64,000 bases of DNA from Chimonanthus salicifolius (taxonomy: Eukaryota > Streptophyta > Magnoliopsida > Laurales > Calycanthaceae), in the NCBI GenBank assembly GCA_013350335.1, contig CM023532.1:92383383-92447382 (forward strand). The letters are read 5' to 3'. The notes beneath the pieces are model-generated. The model was given only the letters and a program-made list of their open reading frames with translations, was not told the origin of the DNA and searched no databases. The position numbers were made by a program, and so were the translations under genes. This document shows positions 1 through 10,400 of the stretch, in pieces. Numbering within the stretch: the stretch's first letter is position 1; the number at the start of each line of letters is the position of its first letter.

Positions 1-603
1 GCCACACACCATGGCCAAACCCTATGATATCTTAATTCTATTTAAATGACTTATAATCTTAGGTCCATAGATTTAAAAATTATATACATGGATCCATAAC
101 CGATTCCTTCACTTTCTAATTATAGCAACTTCCATATTTGAATCCATAATCCAAGGTTCTTTCCTTTTTGATCCAAAAATCCATATTTAGAAACTTTCTA
201 ATTTAATCTCCACCTTCCATTTTAATCAATTAACATACATTAAAAATAACAATACATCTCCATGGGGTTCGGCCATACACCATGGCCGAACCCTATGGTT
301 CTTTAATTTCCTCTTGAACATTATTTAACTTGATCTAAATATATAAACATAATTCCATAATTATTTATGGGGTTCGGCCATACCTCATGGCCGAACCCAT
401 GATCTAAGGATCTTCACAAAATCATCCATTAAAACCCTTCTAAAATTAAAACCATAACTCTATGATTTTGATCCTCCAAAATTCCATTAAAATTACCAAA
501 GTCCTTCCATGGTTTTCAACCCATCAAAATACACAATGTCTTTCCATTAAATTATACTCAAATCATCTCTCAATCTTCTTCTATGGGGTTCGGCCATACA
601 CCA
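1..603 (-). mobile_element. Tekay-type LTR, outer copy, left part (truncated by window edge)
   Basis: This is the left portion of a minus-strand Ty3/gypsy LTR whose other end is at 5130; it is interrupted at 603/4052 by the solo LTR at 604-4046. It is AT-rich with no coding capacity. It holds palindromes of the GGGTTCGGCCAT...ATGGCCGAACCC type at 264-293 and 369-398, a partial one at 1-26, and one at 584-603 that is cut in its loop by the inserted LTR and resumes at 4052. The 4052-5130 part shares a CT/GA-rich leader with the LTRs of element A, so I place it in the same family, inverted. Whether it is solo or the 5' LTR of an element lying to the left cannot be seen. Confidence 0.8.
264..398. 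repeat. Two copies of the TTCGGCC palindrome
   Basis: Copies at 264-293 and 369-398. Each has arms GGGTTCGGCCAT and ATGGCCGAACCC around a loop of a few bases (loop of the first: ACACC). The flanking CCATG/CTATGG lengthens the arms of the first copy. Confidence 0.85.
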
Positions 604-1317
604 TGTAACGCCCCGCCCTTTCCGTGATTCAGAGTCTAATTCTTTTTTTTTTTTTAAATAATAATATAATAACACCGGAAGAGGGCGGACGACGTCACGA
701 CGCGAGCTAAGTTCGAACTTCCAAAGTCCGACCCTTAACTGGCCACCCATGTGAGCATGGACTAAACCCATGAATAACAAACCATACATGGAACTAATCA
801 AGTAATGCTGAATAAACTAGACCAATTACGGAAATACTAATTGCGGAATTATACTGAATAGATAGCAAGTGCAAGTCTCCCATTCAAATGCTTAAACCAA
901 GTATCCAATATCAAACCATAAACAAACCATAGCAAAGTTACTAGTTATTACATGTCCATACAATGTAATTCAAATGACAGTAAAATAGAAGTTCATTCCA
1001 ACACTCAAGCTCTTAAGCTTGGCTCCCCTCCTGGTCCTTGACCTTCTCTTTCCCTTTCCTTTTTCCTGCATTATCCTCTAAGGATAGAAATAGGGCGTTA
1101 GATCAACGCCCAGTAGGTTTTCTGATCAGGGTTACCACATGGTTAGTATATACAACATGCATCTATATAGTATATGATCATCCAAAAATATCTGAAATCA
1201 ATGCTATGTATGTAAGTGCAAATGTAATGAGTCCCACCCATCGCACATATACATAGCCATCACTTGACGAGACTCTCCTCGCCAAGGTAAACCACAGTAC
1301 TCTTTCATTTCTTCTTG

Positions 1318-1557
1318 ATGATATTCCTCCTGGCGGGACCCTCATCGCCTAAGGAGGCCGATGTGACTCTCATCATCATGATATTCCTCCTGGCGGGACC
1401 CTCATCTCCTAAAGAGGCCGATGTGACTCTCATCATCATGATATTCCTCCTGGCGGGACCCTCATCGCCTAAGGAGGCCGATGTGACTCTCATCATTATG
1501 ATATTCCTCCTGGTGGGACCCTCATCGCCTAAGGAGGCCGATGTGACTCTCATCATT
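1318..1557. repeat. 60-bp minisatellite, 4 copies
   Basis: Four head-to-tail units start at 1318, 1378, 1438 and 1498, each beginning ATGATATTCCTCC and carrying GGAGGCCGATGTGAC. They differ by only a few substitutions, so the array is recent or homogenised. The unit is a multiple of three, so both strands stay open; I read this as non-coding. It sits where other LTRs of this group have different tandem repeats. Confidence 0.95.
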
Positions 1558-2025
1558 AAGTTGTTCCACAATCATCACCCCATGCCATGCATGAGATGTC
1601 AATGTATATATATATATCATTTGTAAATATATCTCATCATTCAAAACCCATTTTGAAATATAAAACAGTAACAACATATCTCATAAAAACATGATAAAAC
1701 CAAATATAACAGTGGTTACAAGTAGGTAGGAAACCTACTGAAACTTCGCTTAAGTGTCCGTTCCTTTTTAAGCTTCACCCGATCACGACTCGTACGTCGT
1801 TCAACTTCCGTTTCCTTGTTTAGACAACAACAAGTTAATACTTAATCTTCTTGATTTCTAATCAAGTTCAGATCCCATAAACCATCTTGTGAGGTTCCTC
1901 TTTCAAGTCCTTTGATCAATCCCTTCATATTTATCATTTGACGTGTATTTACGGTTTTGCCATTGGCCTAACCGATGCTTAATTTTGCTTCATAGTCAAA
2001 GCCCATATGACCAAACCACCTTAGT

Positions 2026-2927
2026 GGGGTTCGGCCATACTACTTGGCCGAACCTCACCAATCCAAATTAGGTCTTCTAATCATTCAAAACCCTCAAACA
2101 TGACCCAAGTTTCTTTCTATGGGGTTCGGCCATACCCATGGCTGAACCTTATAAATCATCCTTGGTTCTTTTATCCCTTCATCACCCTTCTCCAATTATA
2201 ATAAAAATTAACCCTAAGTCCATCAACTGATCATTAGTGGGGTTCGGCCATACTACATGGCCGAACCGCACCCTATGGATTTTTATCTCATGTTCCACCA
2301 TTTATCATGGTTGATCAATTTATATTCATAACTAAGCGTAGATGATTTTAACACAAAATCATAAAACAAGACATAAATTCCAACATGATCTTAATCCAAT
2401 TACCCCATGAAAACAGTCCATGGGGTTCGGCCATTCTCATGGCCGAACCCTATGGTTCTCTTTGGCTCAATCCTTCCATCATTCTTACATAACTTAGGCT
2501 CAATACTTTTGATCATAAACCATATGGTTCAGCCATCCCATGGCTGACCAACATATTACACTTTTCTTCCTTCAAAAACCCCTTTTAAACTTTCATTACA
2601 TAACATGGATTTTATCTCCCAAAAACCATCAAAGATTACCATATAATTATCATATGATTTTATGGGGTTCGTCCATCCCAAGTGGCCGAACCCTATGGCC
2701 TATGATTTAAACCGTTTTAACAATTACTTTGCCTCATCAAAACATGTACCAACCTCCATGGTCTTACATGGTTTGTAGCCTTCAAAACCATCAACCTAAC
2801 CAAATAAATTTCATGGGGTTCGGCCAACCAAAGTGGCCTAACCCTATGGTCCATGTTTTCCATCTTTTTAAACATCAATATTCATATTTTAAACCTTTGG
2901 TAGATTCGGCCATCCCATGGCCAAATC
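2026..2927. repeat. Palindrome array in solo LTR 1
   Basis: Eight copies of the TTCGGCC palindrome at about 2026-2055, 2121-2149, 2239-2268, 2422-2450, 2524-2550, 2664-2693, 2815-2844 and 2902-2927. Spacing is irregular (roughly 70-180 bp) and the intervening DNA is unique. Some copies carry single arm substitutions (TTCGTCC, GGCTGAA, GGCCTAA), and loops vary in length and sequence. Confidence 0.85.
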
Positions 2928-4051
2928 ATGTTCCATTTATCCCATTTTATTAAACAAAATTCCATGGAAATACTTCCCAAATTCCTTTGCTTCTCTTCTC
3001 TTCTTTTGACCTTGCTTCCTTCCTTCTTGCTTCCTTAGTCTCTGGCTGATTAGAAGCTTGAATCAATGGTGAAAACACCAAAGTATAATTCGGCCAAGAG
3101 GGTGTGTTCTTGAGAGAGGGAGAGAGATAAGAATTCTTAAGATTTCTTGGTGTGATAATCGGCCAAATGTGTGGTTAATCCATTTTGTTAAACAACCCTT
3201 GAACCTCTAATTTGCCTCATAAATTCTTGCTCAAACCAAGGGGACATTTGGTGCCAACCAAGGCATCCCTTGGCACCAACCAATGCATCCTTTGAGATGG
3301 AAAGACCCCTCCATCTTTCCTCATTAAAGCCGCACCCAACCATGGTGACCCTTGGCTTGGCCAAGGCACCACTTCACTTCCAACGTGTGCCATCACTTGA
3401 CTTTGAGTCTTTGAGATCAAGACAACCTTTCATATCCCATTTGACTTACTTGAACTCAAGGTCCCTTTGATTTCCAACTCAACTCACCCAACTCACTACA
3501 CTTAATGCATTTCATTTAATGCATTTGAGTCAACTCATTACTTGATTTAATTCCAACTCAACCTGATTTAACTCATATTTGAGGTCACTTGAGGGTCCAC
3601 ATGGTCAACCATGGTCAACATGGTCAACACGACCCATTGGGTCCCCATTTAGCCCATGGATCCAATTTGACGCCATGACCCAATTATGGGTTGTTTTAGC
3701 CATTTGCATGTGATTTTCATATGTGCCTCAAGCCTACCCATTTATGCTCCATTTAGTTTCCAATCATTTCAGCTTAACCCCATTAAATTTGGGCTTACCC
3801 AATGGTAAAATAAGTCCACCATGACCCATTGGGTCCCAATTGGGTCCTTTGACCCAATTAACCACATTGACCCAATTTGATGTTCATTACCCATTCATGA
3901 TAAATTGACCCTTATAATATGTTCATATGGTCTTAATTTGAACAATGGGCCCCACCATTTTCTCATTTACAATCACATTTATTAAATTCACCAATCCAGT
4001 GACATTTTCGTAAATATTCATATTATTGAGAAAACGGGGTGTTACACACCA

Positions 4052-5130
4052 TGGCCGTACCCTATGGTTCTTTTCTTTTAAACAAAAATTATAAAATCAC
4101 TTACTGGTTCCTCGACTCCTTCCGGTTTTCCCTCGGTTGTTCTTGCTCTTCCAATCCTTCTCTTCCTTCTTGATCTTTCCCTCTTGCTGGCTGCCCTCTC
4201 CTTCTTTTGTTATTGCCGAGAATGAGAATTGAGAGAGAGAATTCGGCTATGGTGTGTGTGTGGTGCCGTGTGCCCTTGCCTCTTTCTTTTTAATAAACTC
4301 CACACGTTCCTATCTTAGAAGATAGCAATTGCCGTGCATATTGATTCCCACTTTGTTTTGCTGCTACCTCTCTTTGAATATCAATGTCGTGCACCCCTCT
4401 CCCTTGTCTTATAAAGCTCCAATTGGTCCTAATATAGAAGGTGCCATGCGCCCTTTCTTCCTTTCTTTTATTAAACCTCCCCTTGGTCCCAACTTAGAAG
4501 GCGCTAAGATAGATAATTCCCCTTTCTTATTGCTTTTGTGTGTATTGTGCGCCCTTGCTGCCCGTTCTCTTCCTTTGAATAATGATTGCCTTGCGCCCCT
4601 TTGTTTGTGGCTGCCTCCCTTTTGTAATACTCCCAATCAGTCCAATATTAGAAGATGCCAAGATCCCTTCAAATTAGTAATTGCCTCTTGCCGTTTTTAA
4701 TCAAGAAAAGACCCCTCTTAAAGAGATCTCCTGCGCATAAACATGGATATGCCTATCTTCATACATGGCAAAGCAATTTCTTTATTTGGATTAGACATCT
4801 TCTTTATTTAATAATTCCCTAATATCACTCTTAATCAAGGGAAAGGATCCTTTTAAAAATACTCCAACATATTATGCGCATATCAAATGGATATACATAT
4901 CTCCCACACATCATGCGCATATCTCATATGGCTAAGACATCTTATTTATTTAGCAATCCCCTTTTTAATTCAACCCCATTTAAATTTTTATTGAAACCAT
5001 TTCCAAAATCGTTGGTCTTAATTGGGCAATGACCCAACACTTTACCCATCAAATATCCATATCTCATAATTCACAATTTAAATGGGTAATTTTCATATAT
5101 TTAAATCACTTGAAAATTCGGGGTGTTACA
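4052..5130 (-). mobile_element. Tekay-type LTR, outer copy, right part
   Basis: Continuation of the minus-strand outer LTR after the solo LTR. It resumes inside the interrupted palindrome (TGGCCGTACCC) and ends TTCGGGGTGTTACA at 5130. The right end corresponds to the start of U3, TGTAACACCCCGAA on the minus strand. The next bases lack the polypurine tract that would precede a 3' LTR, so this is a solo or 5' LTR. GTAAGT on the minus strand near 4089 matches the splice-donor-like site in related LTRs. Confidence 0.8.
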
Positions 5131-5194
5131 CAAATGTCCATTAATGTATGTGTTTCGAAACACAACTAGTACTATAGCCAGGAAGAGTTTGGTC
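5131..5194. other. 64-bp spacer between two inverted LTRs
   Basis: Short non-LTR DNA between the end of the outer LTR and the start of element A. Its last five bases (tggtc, 5190-5194) are the left target-site copy of element A; the right copy at 20315-20319 reads tagtc, one mismatch. The DNA that continues at 20320 is the old copia fragment, so the spacer may belong to that fragment, but it is too short to identify. Confidence 0.7.
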
Positions 5195-5899
5195 TGTAAC
5201 ACCTCGGTTTTTTAGTTAATTATTTTGTATGAAAAGAATCCATTTAATTGGTGAATATTAGTTACGGATTTTAAATTGGGTAAAGAGTTGGGTCATTGGC
5301 CCAAATAGGACCCAACGGTTAAAGAATGGTTTTTAATAAAAATTAAATGGAGTTGAAATTAATTTGGCATTGCAATAATATATAAATAAGAAAGGAAATA
5401 ATATTGCATGGCCGTGTAAAGAGAGATTCATATCTATGATAGATGCATGGGATCTTTTAAAAAGGGTATGCATATAGTCTTAAATTAAATAAAAGAAGTG
5501 TCTAAATTAATCACAAGGGCACACGGCAATGAGGCATGGTTTATTTTAAGCACATTCCAAACATGGGAAGCCAAGGTCGGCAAGTCCCAATTAAATAGCA
5601 AGGGGCGCACAACTTTAAGGGGTTGGTTATCTTAGCACCTTCTAACTTTGGATCAAGAAGAAGTGATAAAAAAGAGACATAGAGGGGGCTCACGGTTTTT
5701 ATACCTTCATAGCCGAACTCTCTCTCTATCTCTCTCAATCTCTCATTTTCGCCAAAGAGCAAGGAGAAGAAAAGGGCAGCCAGCAAGAGGTGTATTTGGT
5801 TTAGAAAAATTAAGAAGAAAGGAGAAGGATTGGAAGAGCAAGGAATTGGAAAAGGCTAGTATCTAATTGATAAATTTATTTTGAAATAAAGAACCATAT

Positions 5900-7107
5900 G
5901 GTTCGGCCATGGTGTTTGGCCGAACCCCATGGAAGAAGATTGGGAAAGGTTTGTGATATTTGTAATGGAATCAATGAACCATAGGGTTCGGCCACAATGC
6001 ATTGGCCGAACCCCATGAAAGAAGATAAGGTTAATGTATGGATTGTTAGTGAGGAAAAAACCATGGGTGTTGGTTAATAAATCCATACGGTTTTAATGGA
6101 TGTTATTGGTGATTTTTAAATGGAAGAAAAGGGGTGAGGTTCGGCATGGTGTATGGCCGAACCCCACCAAATATGTCCATGAAATTTTAATGGAAGTTTG
6201 AATGATGGAAATAATTATGGGTGTATGTTCTTAAATTTCAAATCATGGAAACCTTTGATGGTTAGGTGGTTTGGATTTAAAAGAGTAAAGGAATGGAACC
6301 ATAGGGTTCGGCTATGGGTATGGCCGAACCCCATGGAAAGGAAATTAATAAGGGATTAAATGGTCAAGATCATGAACCATAGGGTTCGGCCATGGTGTAT
6401 GGCTGAACCCCATGGGGTTGTTTTGGATTGGTAGGTGGATTTTGGTTGCTAAATTTGGAAAGCATTCCAATTATGGAAAGATGGTTTCTAATCTAGAAAA
6501 CTATCTAATTATGGAAAGATGGTTTCTAATCTAGGAAACTATCTAATTATGGAAGATGGTTTCTAATCTAGGAAGCTATCTAATTATGAAAGATGGTTTC
6601 TAATCTAGGAAAATATCTAATTATGGAAGATGGTTTCTAATCTAGGAAACTATCTAATTATGGAAGATGGTTTCTAATCTAGGAAACTATCTAATTATGG
6701 AAGGAGTTTACTTAATTTGGAAACCTTCCATTTATGGAAGGAGGTTGATAAATTTAGAAAGTGTTTATTTAAGGAAAGAATCTTGAATCTTGGATTCAAA
6801 AATGGAATTGCTATAAATAGAAAGTCACATATCATAGGGTTCGGCCATGGTGTTTGGCCGAACCCCATGAATCAAGTTTGTGGTCCAATTATGAATTTAT
6901 AATTGAAAATAAATCAAGAGGAGAATGGAACCATGATATCATGGGTTCGGCCATGGTGTATGCCCGAACCCCATGAACCAAGTTTATGAGCTAATATGGG
7001 TTGGAAAAACATGAAAGAGGTTAGGTTAATTTTAAGGAGTGGCAAAGTTGTAAATAAAGGTTAAATTGGAGGATCATGGGTTCGGCCATGATGTATGGTC
7101 GAACCCC
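5900..7107. repeat. Palindrome array in the element A 5' LTR
   Basis: Eight copies at 5900-5928, 5984-6014, 6138-6165, 6304-6332, 6382-6412, 6837-6866, 6943-6973 and 7078-7107. The typical form is CATAGGGTTCGGCCAT, loop GGTGT, ATGGCCGAACCCCATG. Flanking CCATA/CCATGG extends the arms to about 17 bp. The 3' LTR (17730-18866) carries the same eight at matching positions. Confidence 0.93.
6469..6692. repeat. 37-bp minisatellite, 6 copies (5' LTR of A)
   Basis: Six units of 37-38 bp, each with AATTATGGAA, GATGGTTTCTAATC and AACTATCT. The 3' LTR has only four units (18300-18449). That two-unit difference, about 74 bp, accounts for nearly all of the 78-bp length difference between the two LTRs, so the array changed after insertion. 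Confidence 0.95.
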
Positions 7108-8540
7108 ATGAGGTCTTGTATGGACTTAAGTTGTTAAGAAAATATTATGGATCATGTAAAGGGTGAATGATTTTAAAAGGAGCTATGGGTTATGTAAGCC
7201 ATGAGTGGCAAAGTTGTAAATACTTGTTAAAGATGGAAGTTTAGCCTTGTATGGCAATAAGGTAATTATATGAGAATTAATGGACCTAGGGTTACGTATG
7301 TTGGATTAAAATGAAAAGAATATTAATTAAGGTTAGTCCAATGATATTTTGGTAATATTGACTGAAAATGACAAACCCCGTGGGAAATGGTTTATGGACT
7401 TAAACATTGCAAATCAAGCGGGACTTGGTTTTGATTGGTTATTATATTATAAGGTAACGGGATCTTACAAGCGGTTCGCGATCGGTGATCGATTCTTGGA
7501 CGCAAGCGCAAAGGATGTGAGCGGTCTTTGGCAGGATTCCACCTCTTTGAAACCATGGGCTTATGTACACTTGTTTTATCTTATATTTGATGAAATTTTT
7601 ATTTCAAAGGATATGCTTTATATGAATTTTAAATGCTACATTTATTTGTTTAAATAGTATGTGTTGGATATGTTTTAAAGGGTGATTTTAAATTCTATGT
7701 TATGTTATAAAATAACATGTGTTTCATTGGCATCTCATGCATGGCATGGGGCGGAGGATTTGTAACCGGAGGAGTCACACTCCGTCGGGGCGTCCGAAAA
7801 ACCTATGTGCGGTACCTTGATGTGATTTCCATCAAGAAGATTCCGGAGGTTCCAAACTCCGTCGGGGCGTCCGAAAGACCTATGTGGTGGGTACTTTTAT
7901 GTACATGTGATGGGTGGGACTCATTTCATGGCATGGATTTATATGGTTTTGACATTACGATATTATATATGTTTTGTACTAACCATGTGTTAGCCGTAAC
8001 TAGAATACCTACTAGGCGCGTTGTTCTAACGCCCTACTTCTACCCTAGTTGATGACACAGGTAATCAGGGGAACGAAGAACGCAAGATGGGCCAGGCATG
8101 GGAGCTTGGATGATTTAGTTTATTAGTTTTAATAAAAGTTACTCATGTACTTGTATTTGAGTATCTAGATTTCGGAATGTAATAACTTAGATGGATGGAT
8201 GTTAATTTTGATAATTATGGTATTTGAATGATGATTAAGGACTTGACGTACTTTGCTATCTGAATGGAATAGAACTTAGTTCTATTATGTTCTGCAATTT
8301 GATGTGATGATTCCGCAGTTATGATTTTTATTCCGCATGTTGATATTGCTATGTGTGAACCATTTTAGTGGACTTAGTCCATGCACACATAGGGTTGGCT
8401 AGTTAAGGGTCGGACTTTGAAGGTTCAGACTTAGCTCTCATCATGACGTCCCGCGCTCTATCACTCTACTTTGTTATATAAAAAAAAATAGACTATGAAT
8501 TTACGGGAAAAAGTGAGTGAAAAAAGGTGGGGCGTTACAG

Positions 8541-8553
8541 TTGGTATCAGAGC
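8541..8553 (+). other. Primer binding site of element A (initiator tRNA-Met)
   Basis: TTGGTATCAGAGC starts two bases after the LTR end at 8539. The TGGTATCAGAGC core is the standard site complementary to the 3' end of plant initiator tRNA-Met, used to prime minus-strand DNA synthesis. It fixes the element's orientation as plus. Confidence 0.95.
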
Positions 8554-8782
8554 GAACCCGAAACATTGAATCTCTCGGAGTAAATTAATTCGGTCTCGTG
8601 CATTAATTTACTTCATTAGACTCAGACTAATGATAGCAAAGGAAGTAATGTTAAAATAATCGGATTATCAAAGTAGCAACATAGGATGTATTTCCCCTGA
8701 AAACAAAGCAAAAATCAAGAGTGCTTATTTGGAAATTTTCCCCAAGGGTAGAAAATACAATTTTTATTATGGAAACTAAGTC

Positions 8783-9990
8783 TTGATATTTTTCAATGGC
8801 TTAGGGAAAAATTGCTCCAAGGGCAGGCCAAGGAGAAATACCCGACAAAACCCAAATGGGGGTGATGAAGAGGAACAACAATCTCATCATGAGGAGGAAC
8901 AACATTCTCATCATGAAGAGGAAGAACAACAATCCCACCAAGAGGAGGAGCAACAAAGTAGCGTAAACATACCGGTGGTGCCTCCTGAATTGCAGAATTT
9001 GGTTCAAGCGGTGGTCACTTCAGTGCTCCAACAACACTTGACTGAAAATGGAACCGCCAATGGAAACACTGACAGGAGCATGGTCAGGGACTTCCAGCAA
9101 TAGCGCCCCCCTTACTTCAAGGGAAGAGAAGGGGCTGTGGGAGCAGAAAACTGGCTAAAAAAGATTTCACATATCCTAACTCTATTGAATATCACGAGTC
9201 ATGCTCATAAGATTTTACTGGCCACATCACAGCTGATTGATGATGCTGGTAAATGGTGGGAGGTGATAGAGAAGCAGCGAGCACTTCTTCCAGAAGGAGA
9301 AAGGACTGCCATGACTTGGGAGCAGTTCTCAGCTACCTTCCTGGAACATTATTTTCCTGAGAAGGAGAAGGAGCCAGACACAGGCTTTTCTATCTTTGGT
9401 ACATGGTACCATGACGGTGGCAGAGTACCACCAGGAATTTCTCAGTTTATCTGTGTATGCATTCTATATGGTGGATACTGAGTATCGGAGGGCACGCAAG
9501 TTTGAGCGGGGCCTTCGGCCTAGCATAAGGGCCAAAATAACTATATTCAAGGCAGCCACATTGGCAGAAGTGGTCAGCAGGGCCACTATAGTAGAGCAGG
9601 AAATGGTTGCGTTGACGCGTTTTGACAATCGCCGAGCTCAGAGTGGGAGGGGTACTTTCCATCCCAACAAGAGGTTCCGACCGAACTTTAGCAGACCCTC
9701 ACCATCCACTGGGTCAACAGGGGGCTTTCGTCCCAACCATCCCTCCCCATATGCATCAGTCACACAGGCTCCCAGAGGTGGGAGCAACTGCTTTCACTGT
9801 GATCAGCCTGGCCATTTTAAGAGGGAATGTCCACAACTCAACAAACCCTCTAATACCAGGGGTTCATCTCGTCCACCAGTTAGGCCAACTAATTCACTTG
9901 GAGGCAGGACATTTAATCAAGCGGGGCGGCCACCTACAGGATCTGGACAGGTATTCACCTTAGCACCTCCAGCAGCAGAGGATCATTCAG
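8783..9990 (+). pseudogene. gag: Element A gag (capsid/nucleocapsid), broken
   Basis: The structural protein that packages the RNA. Order: an acidic Glu/Gln/His-rich N-terminus (EEEQQSHH repeats, about 8870-8960), the retrotransposon capsid domain (NWLKKISHILTLLNI; AGKWWEV; TWEQFSATFLEHYFP), a basic linker, and a CCHC zinc knuckle CFHCDQPGHFKREC at 9789-9830. Breaks: an in-frame stop at 9101-9103 after DFQQ and a frameshift near 9380-9396, after which the reading continues as MTVAEYHQEF. The start codon is uncertain; an ATG at 8796 is out of frame with the rest. Close relatives lie at 51235-52071 with 63315-63738 (minus strand). Confidence 0.9.
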
Positions 9991-10400
9991 TGATTCAAGG
10001 TATGGCAGTAGTCAGTAGTTCCTATGCCTTTGTATTATTTGATTCGGGAGCATCACACTCTTTCATATCTGCTGCATTTATAACTGCTACTCGTACATTG
10101 GTACAAAAACAGTCCACATCACTCAACATTGTACCCCCGTCGGAGACACATCATTGGGACTTATATGCACAGCAGTGAATACTGAACTTGCTGGACTCAG
10201 ATTTGAGTTCAATTATTTGGTGCTCGATATGTCAGAATATGATATTATTTTCGGTATGGATTGGTTGGCTGACTTTAAGGCCAACATTGATTGTTATCGT
10301 CGCAGGGTGACATTTTGGTCGCCCGAGAGAAAACAACATGTAGTGCATGCTGATAAACAAAGCAGACTGCATGAAGGGTTGAGTCATCTGGTATTGAACA
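9990..10400 (+). pseudogene. Element A protease region, frameshifted
   Basis: A retropepsin-like aspartic protease that would cut the Gag-Pol polyprotein. The active-site motif DSGA is at 10041-10052, within LFDSGASHSFIS. A frameshift at about 10140-10154 is followed, in another frame, by the family motif YDIIFGMDWL, which ends the protease domain. It is fused in frame with gag upstream, as in chromoviruses with a single polyprotein. Confidence 0.85.

Larger units (their letters stand above)
604..4046 (-). mobile_element. Solo LTR 1 (Ty3/gypsy, Tekay-type), TSD cacca
   Basis: A 3443-bp LTR begins TGTAACGCCCCGCC and ends CGGGGTGTTACA on the plus strand. The 5-bp duplication cacca flanks it at 599-603 and 4047-4051. 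The reverse complement of its left end matches the 3' end of plus-strand LTRs that are followed by primer sites (e.g. at 8539), so it lies on the minus strand. No internal region or second LTR accompanies it, which indicates LTR-LTR recombination. It is the same family as the LTRs at 33261-37021 and 47924-51234. It contains a 60-bp tandem repeat (1318-1557), about eight palindromes (2026-2927), a GGGCGTT/AACGCCC stem near 1095, and a GC-rich block near 1777-1830. Confidence 0.95.
5195..8539 (+). mobile_element. Element A 5' LTR
   Basis: Runs from TGTAACACCTCGG to GGGGCGTTACA and is followed directly by the primer site. Contents in order: TATAAATAAG at about 5390-5399; a GA/CT-rich leader (5690-5850); eight TTCGGCC palindromes (5900-7107); a 37-bp minisatellite (6469-6692); TATAAATAG at 6812-6820; GTAAATA-type motifs (about 7030 and 7210); a GC-rich block (7451-7500); a GGCGCGTT/AACGCCC stem (about 8012-8033); an inverted repeat CTATGTGTG/CACACATAG (8350-8392). 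It has no protein-coding content. Which TATA-like box is used cannot be decided from sequence. Confidence 0.95.

Noticed and set aside
1305..1626. Open frames on both strands through the 60-bp tandem repeat
   Set aside because: The unit length is a multiple of three and has no stop on either strand, so openness is automatic. There is no start context, domain or similarity, and it lies within a non-coding LTR.
5900..7107. CRISPR-like layout of short palindromes separated by unique DNA
   Set aside because: Spacing is irregular (tens to hundreds of bases), the DNA is a eukaryotic LTR, and no cas genes or leader exist. The spacers are shared between the two LTRs of A, so they are ordinary LTR sequence.
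8523..8560. tRNA gene at TTGGTATCAGAGC
   Set aside because: This is only the 12-13 base primer site complementary to a tRNA 3' end; no cloverleaf can be formed with the flanks.
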